Below are positions 53,567-61,092 of a stretch of DNA of 64,000 nucleotides, piece by piece. Position 1 is the first letter of the stretch. Every line of letters begins with the position of its first letter. The stretch is from Puia dinghuensis (lineage in GTDB: Bacteria > Bacteroidota > Bacteroidia > Chitinophagales > Chitinophagaceae): the NCBI RefSeq assembly GCF_014642875.1, contig NZ_BMJC01000003.1, positions 434,001 through 498,000 on the forward strand, written 5' to 3'. A program made the translations under genes and the position numbers. A model generated the notes under the pieces. That model saw only the letters and a list, made by a program, of their open reading frames with translations. It was not told the DNA's origin and did no database searches.

Positions 53567-54659
53567 AAGATTAAAATATCTACTGCTGCTCCTCACCGTT
53601 TGCCTTTGCCTGGAGTTTCCCGGGGTTCGGGCGCAATATGTTGCCCCCAGCCGGAAAGAGATGGTCCGGCTGAAAGCGATGGTGAAGGAGGGCGAGGTAA
53701 AAAAGTGGTATGATTCCCTGTTAGGTATCGCCAATGCCGCACTGGCGGAGGCCCCCCAGCCTATCGACACCATCCGCACCGAAGGCTTGTTGCAGGGTGA
53801 TCCCCGGAAGACGGCCACCTGGAACGCGTTGCAGGATATGCGTAAGATGTACGCACTGGCCGTGGCCTGGCGCGTTACGGGGCGGAAGGAATACCTCAAT
53901 AAGACAAGCGTTTACTTCATCGCCTGGGCAGACAGCAATTATTCGCGGGGAGATCCGATAGACGATACGAATCTCGACCCGGCCATCGAGGCCTTTGATA
54001 TGGTGAAAGACGGGCTGGTACCGGGAGAGATCAAAAGGATCAGCGGCTGGCTGCGGCGGACAGGCGAGGCGGAGATGAATGCGGTATACAATCGGCCCGA
54101 ACGGGCTACTTCCCATAATAACTGGCATTCCCACCGGCTGAAGATCGTGGGGGAAATAGGGTTCGCCATCGGTGACAAGACCCTGCAGGATTATGCGATA
54201 AAAGGCATCCGGCAGCAGATCGGGCGTAACCTGCTGCCCGACGGCAGCAGTGAAGACTTTCATACCCGGGATGCGCTGCACTATCATGTCTATGATCTGG
54301 AACCGCTGCTGAAGCTGGCGATCGTGCTGCGGCGGGCCACCGACTCCGACTACTATCGATATGAAGCCCCTTCGGGCGCCTCGCTGGCCAGGTCCGTCGA
54401 ATGGTTGCTGCCTTACCTGGACGGGCGGCAGACTCATGCCGAATTTGTCAACAGTACTGTAGGCTTCGACCGTAAGCGAGCGGAGAATGGGGAAGCGGGT
54501 TATAAGTCCGGAACCTTGTTCAACCCGCGCAGTGGAATTACCACGCTGTTGCTGGCTTCCTATTTCGACGCCGAAAAGCTGGCCCTGGCCCGGCAGCTCA
54601 TCGGCACCGAGGACACTTATCCGGCCTGGCAAGCGGTGGTCAATGCCGTGGAACGGTAA
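53556..54659 (+). CDS. Alginate lyase-like secreted protein (PL5-type fold)
   Basis: 367 residues. Signal peptide about 1-26 (KYLLLLLTVCLCLEFPG, ending RAQ). The mature part shows the alginate-lyase-family helical toroid: NALQDMRKMYALAVAWRVTG, ATSHNNWHSHR (Asn188, Asn189, His191 in the active-site region) and DGSSEDFHTRDALHYHVYDL with further candidate Tyr/His residues. Suggests cleavage of uronic-acid polysaccharides in the periplasm. The start at 53556 overlaps secA by 11 bp and is preceded by GGGAAGG. No other alginate gene is linked. Confidence 0.8.
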   Translation: MQCRRLKYLLLLLTVCLCLEFPGVRAQYVAPSRKEMVRLKAMVKEGEVKKWYDSLLGIANAALAEAPQPIDTIRTEGLLQGDPRKTATWNALQDMRKMYALAVAWRVTGRKEYLNKTSVYFIAWADSNYSRGDPIDDTNLDPAIEAFDMVKDGLVPGEIKRISGWLRRTGEAEMNAVYNRPERATSHNNWHSHRLKIVGEIGFAIGDKTLQDYAIKGIRQQIGRNLLPDGSSEDFHTRDALHYHVYDLEPLLKLAIVLRRATDSDYYRYEAPSGASLARSVEWLLPYLDGRQTHAEFVNSTVGFDRKRAENGEAGYKSGTLFNPRSGITTLLLASYFDAEKLALARQLIGTEDTYPAWQAVVNAVER

Positions 54660-54733
54660 CAGAACCGGGATGAGCGGATCGGTAGATAAGGTTGTTTTGC
54701 TTATTTTACCGCCTTAAAATCTGAGCTTACATT

Positions 54734-57307
54734 ATGAGAAAAATTTTCTGCGGAGTGCTACTGGCTGCCGTTGTCTCGACAGCCGTTGCACAACAGCGGC
54801 CGGGTAATCCCGGTCAACCCCCGGCGGGCAACGCCGGCGCTCCTGGTACACGTAGCGGCCCCATGATCCCGGCGCAGACACAACCCAAACCTTACAAAGA
54901 GGTGATCACGGACAAGGCAATCAGCCATACCGGTCTGTTCACCGTCCATCGCGTGGAAGAGAAATGGTATTTCGAGATACCCGACTCCATTCTCGGACGC
55001 GATATCCTGGTCAGCACACGTTATAGCAAGACCGCTGCGGGCGGCAACTACGGCGGGGAGCAGGTGAACCTGCAAACCATTCGCTGGGACAAGGGGCCGG
55101 CGCATACGCTTTTTATGCGCATCCTCACCATCGTCAATGTCGCCGCCGACAGCAGCCAGCCTATCGCTCAGGCGGTGACGAATTCCAATATGAACCCCAT
55201 TGCCGCCGCCTTTGACGTCAAGGCGTATGGCAAGAGTGCGGACTCCACTTCCGGCACTACGGTGATTGAAGTGACCGATTTCTTTAAGGGGGATAACCAA
55301 CCGGTGAGCCTTACGCCGGCCATCAAACGGCGTTTTAACCTGGCGGCTATCGATGCACCGCGGTCGTATATCGAGAGTATCCACACCTTTCCTATCAATA
55401 CGGAGGTGAGGACGGTGAAGACCTATACCTCCGCCCCCACTCCGGCGACGCCGGTTATGGGCGGCCGCGCTCCTGCTGGTTCCCTGGCTGCGGCCGATGC
55501 CGCGGGGGTGGTGACGGTCGAGCTGAACAACTCATTCTACCTGCTGCCAAAAATTCCCATGCGGCGGCGGCTGTTCGATCCGCGGGTAGGTTATTTCGCC
55601 AGCCAGTATACTACTTATGGCGATGACCAGCAGCGGGTGGAGGAAACGGAGTTTATCCATCACTGGCGGCTGGAGCCAAAGGATGAGGACATAGAGAAAT
55701 GGAAACGCGGAGAGCTGGTAGAACCCAGGAAACAGATAGTTTATTATATCGATCCGGCCACGCCAAAAAAATGGCGGCCCTACCTCATCGCAGGGATCAA
55801 CGACTGGCAGGCGGCTTTTGAAAAGGCCGGTTTCAAGAATGCCATTGTCGGCAAAGAATGGCCGGAGCATGACTCGACGATGTCGCTGGAAGATGCGCGG
55901 TTTTCCGTGATCAGGTATTTCGCCAGTGATATCGAGAATGCCTATGGACCGAATGTCGCCGATCCGCGCAGCGGGGAGATACTGGAGAGCCATATCGGCT
56001 GGTATCATAATGTTATGAAGCTGGTGCATGACTGGTATATGATCCAGACAGCGGCGGTGGACCCGCGGGCGCGAAAAATGAAATATGATGACGCGCTGAT
56101 GGGCGATCTCATCCGCTTTGTCTCGTCACATGAAGTCGGACACACACTTGGACTGCGGCACAATATGGGCAGTAGCAGCAAGACCCCGGTGGAGAAACTG
56201 CGGGACAAGACCTGGGTGGAGGCCAACGGGCATACCGCCTCGATCATGGATTATGCGCGATTCAACTATGTGGCGCAGCCGGAAGACAATATCACTCCGA
56301 AGGGTCTCTATCCCCGCATCGGCGACTATGACAAATGGGCCATCGTTTGGGGATACAAGGGAATACCTGACACCAGGAATGAGGAAGAGGACAAGAAGAT
56401 ACTTAACCAATGGATCATCGACAGCCTGAAAAGCAATCCCCGGTTGTGGTTTGGCGGAGAAGGACAGAACTTCGACCCGCGTGCACAGACGGAAGACCTT
56501 AGCGACAATGCCATGAAGGCCGGCGAATATGGCATTAAGAACCTGAAACGTATCCTGCCCAACCTGCCCGAGTGGAGCAAGGAAGAGGCTGATCGCTATG
56601 ATAATCTCTCCGAGATGTATCAGCAGCTGGTGGGGCAGTACAATCGCTATATGGGTCATGTGCTGAAGAATATCGGCGGTGTACAGGAGACCTTCAAGAG
56701 TGTGGAGCAGCCCGGCGATGTCTATGAAGCCACGCCAAAGGCCATGCAGAAGGAAGCTATCGATTTTCTCAACAAGAACCTTTACGCGACGCCCACGTGG
56801 CTGCTGAATAAGGATATCCTGAACAAGTTCAGCAACCCGGGCCTGGAAGAGGCCGTGACCATGGTGCAGGCCAATAATCTAAAGAGCCTGTTGTCGGCGG
56901 GCCGGCTGTTCAGGCTGTATGTCTGTACGGGAAGATATGGCAGCAGCGCTTACAGCGTCGACGACCTGCTCGCCGATGCGAAAAAGGGTGTTTGGTCGGA
57001 GCTCGGGCCTGCCGCGCCGATAGATATTTACCGGCGTAAGTTGCAGAAGGAATATGTCGCGGACCTTATTGCGCTGATCACCCCCGAGCCGCCTGCTGCG
57101 CTCCCACCGGGGTTGCCGCCGGGGTTGTTGATCATCTTCACAGGCGATATCCGGAATACTGATATTCCTTCCGCTGCGCGGGCACAGCTTGTCGAGCTGC
57201 GGACGGAGATTACAGGGGCTATCGCCCGGGAAGGTGACAAGGCGAGCAGGAATCACTTGCAGGATGTGCTGGAGAGGATAAAGCAGGCGCTGAATCCGAA
57301 ACAGTAA
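54734..57307 (+). CDS. Secreted zinc metalloprotease (DUF5117/DUF4953 type)
   Basis: 857 residues; signal peptide MRKIFCGVLLAAVVSTAVAQ and a Pro/Gly/Asn-rich linker. N-terminal DUF5117-like part (HTGLFTVHRVEEKWYFEIPD), middle beta region, then a metzincin-type catalytic site HEVGHTLGLRHN (His466, Glu467, His470, His476) with the Met-turn SIMDYARF. C-terminal helical domain (DUF4953). Matches large uncharacterised metalloproteases of Bacteroidota; likely periplasmic or surface protein turnover. It lies downstream of the alginate-lyase-like gene (74 bp), possibly cotranscribed. Full length. Confidence 0.9.
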   Translation: MRKIFCGVLLAAVVSTAVAQQRPGNPGQPPAGNAGAPGTRSGPMIPAQTQPKPYKEVITDKAISHTGLFTVHRVEEKWYFEIPDSILGRDILVSTRYSKTAAGGNYGGEQVNLQTIRWDKGPAHTLFMRILTIVNVAADSSQPIAQAVTNSNMNPIAAAFDVKAYGKSADSTSGTTVIEVTDFFKGDNQPVSLTPAIKRRFNLAAIDAPRSYIESIHTFPINTEVRTVKTYTSAPTPATPVMGGRAPAGSLAAADAAGVVTVELNNSFYLLPKIPMRRRLFDPRVGYFASQYTTYGDDQQRVEETEFIHHWRLEPKDEDIEKWKRGELVEPRKQIVYYIDPATPKKWRPYLIAGINDWQAAFEKAGFKNAIVGKEWPEHDSTMSLEDARFSVIRYFASDIENAYGPNVADPRSGEILESHIGWYHNVMKLVHDWYMIQTAAVDPRARKMKYDDALMGDLIRFVSSHEVGHTLGLRHNMGSSSKTPVEKLRDKTWVEANGHTASIMDYARFNYVAQPEDNITPKGLYPRIGDYDKWAIVWGYKGIPDTRNEEEDKKILNQWIIDSLKSNPRLWFGGEGQNFDPRAQTEDLSDNAMKAGEYGIKNLKRILPNLPEWSKEEADRYDNLSEMYQQLVGQYNRYMGHVLKNIGGVQETFKSVEQPGDVYEATPKAMQKEAIDFLNKNLYATPTWLLNKDILNKFSNPGLEEAVTMVQANNLKSLLSAGRLFRLYVCTGRYGSSAYSVDDLLADAKKGVWSELGPAAPIDIYRRKLQKEYVADLIALITPEPPAALPPGLPPGLLIIFTGDIRNTDIPSAARAQLVELRTEITGAIAREGDKASRNHLQDVLERIKQALNPKQ

Positions 57308-57341
57308 ACGAATCCCGGGCTAACGCCCGGGATTCGTTTTT
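57307..57341 (+). terminator. Terminator shared by converging protease and phosphoesterase genes
   Basis: A 14-bp stem, AACGAATCCCGGGC (57307-57320) with 57325-57338, then TTTT. It starts at the protease stop and includes the last codons and stop of the facing gene. Confidence 0.9.
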
Positions 57342-59716
57342 ACAAATGCACTCCGGCGGGGTTGGGGGACGGGGCTCTCTTCTCCTTTGATGGCCTTCCA
57401 GAGGACGGCGTTGAGCAGGGCGTCGGGTACCCGGTCGGGATCGGAGAGGTCGAAATGCCGGGAGACAGCGGCAGAAGGAGTGTTGCCGGTATTGCGCATA
57501 TTGATATCGACCAGGGCCGGGAGCGCGATGAAGGCTGTCGTATCCGGGTTGGACATGAAGCAGCTATACATCGGAGTAGCAGCCGCGTCGAACTGGCTCA
57601 TAGGCGGGAGGCCGAGGATGAGTTCCATCGTCCGAAGAACGGAGGTGGTCGAATAGAGTGTGTGGTTGACGGAGTGCCGCTTGATAAAGGGGCTGATCAC
57701 ATAGGCGGGCGAGCGGTGGGCGTCGACGTGGTCGGGCCCATCCTGGGCGTCGTCTTCCAGCACGAATATCGCGGCGCTGTCCCAGATGGCGCTATGCGAA
57801 ATATGCTCCACCAGTCTCCCAAAGGCGAGATCATTGTCGGCCACCTGGGCAATGGGACTGTAGGCGCCTTTGTGAAGCCCGCTGGTATGATCATTGGGCA
57901 GATAGATGGTACAGAAATGCGGTAGGGCGCCCACGCGCAGGAGGGAATCGAAGTCAGCTTCGAAGATGGCCTCCCGGCGGATGTCCTGGATACCTAAATT
58001 CCAACCCGGATAAGCCGCGCAGTAGTTCTCTTTTTGTTTGAGCACAGGAAGCGTGGGAAAGCCGTTGTCCATAAACTCTCCATAATTGCGGAAGGATACC
58101 CCTGCGCGGTGGCAATAATCCCAGATGAATCCTTTGGTAGGATTGGCGATGGGGCGGCTGCCGTCGAAATCATATTCCCCACCCCGGCCGCTGTAGTTGG
58201 TGGGCCAGGTCTTTTCGGTGAAGTCGGTAGCATAGCCGGCCATCGACCAGTTGTGGCCATCAGCGCTGACCTCGGCGTCAACATAGAAATTATCCAGCAG
58301 CACGAATTCATCGGCAATCGAATGGGCGTTGGGCGTGACATTCCGGCCGAAGAGAACAAGGCTGGTGTCGCCGTTGCCCTGCGGGAGATCGCCGAGTACC
58401 TGGTCGTAGGTTCTGTTCTCCTTCAGGATATAGAATACATATTTGATAGGCGATGTTTCGCCGGCATGACGGGGAATGGGATTGCCGGCTACGCCGGCGG
58501 CCGTTTGTTCGACGGCCTGCGAATAAGGAGTATTGCTATAAACTTGTTGAGTATACGTCGTCAGCATGGCGGCATCGGGGATAGGGATAACCGAAAGCGT
58601 CCCCTTAAGCATACTACCGAGATATTGTGTCCGATGGGAGGTGTCTGCCTTCTTGTAAATATACGGGTGGCCCAGGGGACTGGGGCCATAGGGGTTCGCC
58701 ATGGAAGACATTCCCTTGCCATTGGCGACGAGGAGATTGTTCCCCGAGATACGCACACAGGTAGGATACCAGCCGACGGGGATGAACCCTTTGGAAAAGC
58801 TGTGACCCGGGCTGGACACGTCGAAGACGGCCAGGCAGTTATTATCCGCGTTGGCGATGTAGAGTGTTTGGTCTTTGGGATCAAGGGCAAGACTATTGGT
58901 GGTGGAGCCGATGGGCGCGTCGGGAGAGATGGCAGTGTGGAGGGTTTCGATGACTTTACGGGAAGCGATGTCGATGACCGACACCGAGTTCGAGTTGGCG
59001 TTGGCTACGAAGAGCGTGTGGCCTTTTTTATCGAGGGCCATATCTGTCGGATGATCCTCCGTTGTCACGGAATCTTCCAGCTTGTCGGTCGTGGTGTTAT
59101 AGATGAAGACTTTGCGGCCGCCCCAGGCGGAGATGTAGAGTTGTTGGTTGGTTGTGTTGAACAGGCAGGTGTAGGCTTCGGAGTACAGGGGCAGTCTCGA
59201 CAAGAGTTGCTTTGTTTTGGTGTCGAAGATATAGAGAGCTTCGTCTTCCTTGGTGACTACGTAGAGCCGGTTGTGATCTTCGTCCAGGGTAAGGCCGGTG
59301 GGGCTGATCTTGTCGATGGGCCAGGGCCGGCCGAGCACCAACGTATCGGCGCCACCAACACTGTCTCCCTTCAGCGTATAGCGGATCACCCAGTCATCGT
59401 TGCCGCCGGAGGCATAGAGCCAGGGATGTTTTTTGCTGAAAGCCAGCCCCAGCCAGGCTTTTCGGATGGGGATGGAAGCGGTGACACGCTGCGTTTGCCA
59501 ATTGATGAGATCGATGGTCTGGCGGCCATTGCCGTTGTTGGTCACGGCTGCGTGGATGCCATCGGGGGCAAGGGCGATGTTGAGGGGCAGGTCGCTGCTC
59601 AAGAGCAGGGAGGCGCCGGCGGGCGTGAGCGACCAGCCGTTGGGGAGTTGAGTGCGTTGCTGGGCGTGGAGGCCGAGCGAGAGAAGGAGGATGGGGAGCA
59701 GTCGATATGGCTTCAT
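57320..59716 (-). CDS. YncE-type beta-propeller/phosphoesterase fusion
   Basis: 798 residues; signal peptide ending LGLHAQ. Residues ~25-390 are a YncE/YVTN-like beta-propeller with repeats such as LALDPKDQTLYIANADNNCL and HTLFVANANSNSVSVIDIAS. From about 420 a phosphoesterase (alkaline phosphatase superfamily) domain: YVFYILKENRTYDQVLGDL, NAHSIADEFVLLDNFYVDAE, a metal-site THXLP-like part near HDHTSG (YLPNDHTSG) and ILEDDAQDGPDHVDAHRSP. The bifunctional pairing is known in Bacteroidota; substrate unknown. The end of the gene is inside the shared terminator stem. Confidence 0.9.
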   Translation of the reverse strand: MKPYRLLPILLLSLGLHAQQRTQLPNGWSLTPAGASLLLSSDLPLNIALAPDGIHAAVTNNGNGRQTIDLINWQTQRVTASIPIRKAWLGLAFSKKHPWLYASGGNDDWVIRYTLKGDSVGGADTLVLGRPWPIDKISPTGLTLDEDHNRLYVVTKEDEALYIFDTKTKQLLSRLPLYSEAYTCLFNTTNQQLYISAWGGRKVFIYNTTTDKLEDSVTTEDHPTDMALDKKGHTLFVANANSNSVSVIDIASRKVIETLHTAISPDAPIGSTTNSLALDPKDQTLYIANADNNCLAVFDVSSPGHSFSKGFIPVGWYPTCVRISGNNLLVANGKGMSSMANPYGPSPLGHPYIYKKADTSHRTQYLGSMLKGTLSVIPIPDAAMLTTYTQQVYSNTPYSQAVEQTAAGVAGNPIPRHAGETSPIKYVFYILKENRTYDQVLGDLPQGNGDTSLVLFGRNVTPNAHSIADEFVLLDNFYVDAEVSADGHNWSMAGYATDFTEKTWPTNYSGRGGEYDFDGSRPIANPTKGFIWDYCHRAGVSFRNYGEFMDNGFPTLPVLKQKENYCAAYPGWNLGIQDIRREAIFEADFDSLLRVGALPHFCTIYLPNDHTSGLHKGAYSPIAQVADNDLAFGRLVEHISHSAIWDSAAIFVLEDDAQDGPDHVDAHRSPAYVISPFIKRHSVNHTLYSTTSVLRTMELILGLPPMSQFDAAATPMYSCFMSNPDTTAFIALPALVDINMRNTGNTPSAAVSRHFDLSDPDRVPDALLNAVLWKAIKGEESPVPQPRRSAFVKTNPGR

Positions 59717-59732
59717 GCCGCGAAAATAAGGA

Positions 59733-59759
59733 CAAAAAAAGCCCCGCCGGAGCGAGGCT
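59733..59759 (-). terminator. Terminator after amidohydrolase operon
   Basis: AGCCTCGC, loop TCCG, GCGGGGCT on the minus strand (59759-59740, one G-U pair), then seven T. It ends 17 bp before the next gene's start. Confidence 0.85.
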
Positions 59760-59772
59760 CATTATCAATTTA

Positions 59773-61086
59773 TTACTCTAATCCATATTTAGTCATATAC
59801 CGGTGATACAGCTGCGTCTGCTTATTATCCAGGCTTACCTCGCGGCCCTGGATAAAGCAATGTTCGATGAGGCTTGTACGCATATCGAGGATGTCGCCCC
59901 CGCTGATGACGATGTTGGCGTCCTTGCCGGCTTCGAGGGTGCCGGTGCGGTCGTCGATGCCACAGATCTTTGCGGCGTTGAGGGTGATGGCCTGCAGCGC
60001 CTGTTCTTTTGTGAGGCCATAGGCGACCGCCGTTCCGGCATTGAAAGCCAGGTTGCGGAAGCGGGACTCTTCATGGTTATCGTTTAGCGCGAAGAGGACG
60101 CCCGCCTTTTGCAGGGCTGCGGGTGTTTTGAAGGGCTGGTCGATGTCATCGTCCTCGGTGGTGGGCAGGGCGTGCAGCTGCTGGAGGATGACAGAGATGT
60201 TGTTCTGCTTGAGAAGATCGGCGATGAGCCAGCTTTCACTGCCGCCGACGATGGTGACGTCGAAGCCGAATTCTTTTGCGAAGTCGATGGCGACGAGCAT
60301 CTGTTTCACCTGGTCGGCATGGACGAACAGCTTTTGCTGTTTTGTATAGAGCCCTTTCACCGCCTCGAATTTGAGGTTCATTTCCTTGTGTGTCTGCCCG
60401 GCATTGTAGGCCTTTGCTTCCCGGAAGAAAGCTTTTATCTCTTCCACCTTGGCAAGGGCTTCTTTTGTGACATCAGGCGTCGTTTGTGTTGGGCCGAAAC
60501 GCAAGCCGAACCGCCGGGGACGAGGGAGGAAGCTGGGCATATTGAGGTGGATGGCGTTGTCCATTTTATAGGCGGCGTCTTCCCAGTTCCATGCGTCGAG
60601 CTGGACGATGCTGGATGAGCCGCTGATAGTGCCGCCGTCGGGAGTGGTGCCGGCCAGCAGGATGCCGTTGGCCCTTAGCGTTCCGATGATCTTGGAATCG
60701 GTGTTATACGCTACGATACTGCGGATGCTGGGGTTGAAGTCGCCCAGCTCCTGGAAGTCGTTGGAGCCGCGGACACCGTTGGCGATCTCTTTCAGACCCA
60801 CATCGGTGACCGAAAGGATGAGGCCCGGGTAGACCTGTTTGCCTTTTGCGTCGACCACCTTGGCCCCTACCGCCGGAGTAATGTCTGCGCCGACCCGGAC
60901 GATCTTACCATTGTCCACCTCGATAGTACCATTCTCGATCACCTGGCCGTTGCCGACATGGATCGTTCCGCCGGTGATGAAAAGTTTTCCCGCATCCGGT
61001 TTCGCCGGATAGACGTCGTCCTGGGCCTGTGCCGTCGTAAGGCCAAGCAAGAACAGCGAGAGAAGACCTATGAATATGTTTTTCAT
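59773..61086 (-). CDS. Amidohydrolase-family protein lacking the HxH metal motif
   Basis: 437 residues; signal peptide MKNIFIGLLSLFLLGLTTAQA. Amidohydrolase-like start: LFITGGTIHVGNGQVIENGT, then VDAKGKQVYPGLILSVTDVG where active members have a PGxIDxHxH-type end. The two metal-binding histidines are replaced by Ser/Thr/Asp. Later ligand-like positions are present in part: LFVHADQVKQM, LQQLHALPT and FALNDNHEES. C-terminal GTLEAGKDANIVISG matches the family. It is 6 bp downstream of the larger amidohydrolase gene, so it is probably its partner in one operon. Activity is doubtful or altered. Confidence 0.85.
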   Translation of the reverse strand: MKNIFIGLLSLFLLGLTTAQAQDDVYPAKPDAGKLFITGGTIHVGNGQVIENGTIEVDNGKIVRVGADITPAVGAKVVDAKGKQVYPGLILSVTDVGLKEIANGVRGSNDFQELGDFNPSIRSIVAYNTDSKIIGTLRANGILLAGTTPDGGTISGSSSIVQLDAWNWEDAAYKMDNAIHLNMPSFLPRPRRFGLRFGPTQTTPDVTKEALAKVEEIKAFFREAKAYNAGQTHKEMNLKFEAVKGLYTKQQKLFVHADQVKQMLVAIDFAKEFGFDVTIVGGSESWLIADLLKQNNISVILQQLHALPTTEDDDIDQPFKTPAALQKAGVLFALNDNHEESRFRNLAFNAGTAVAYGLTKEQALQAITLNAAKICGIDDRTGTLEAGKDANIVISGGDILDMRTSLIEHCFIQGREVSLDNKQTQLYHRYMTKYGLE

Positions 61087-61092
61087 GTTGTT

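Noticed and set aside
58034-59806. 590-codon plus-strand open frame opposite the propeller/phosphoesterase gene
   Set aside because: Antisense shadow; it would also read through the amidohydrolase terminator.
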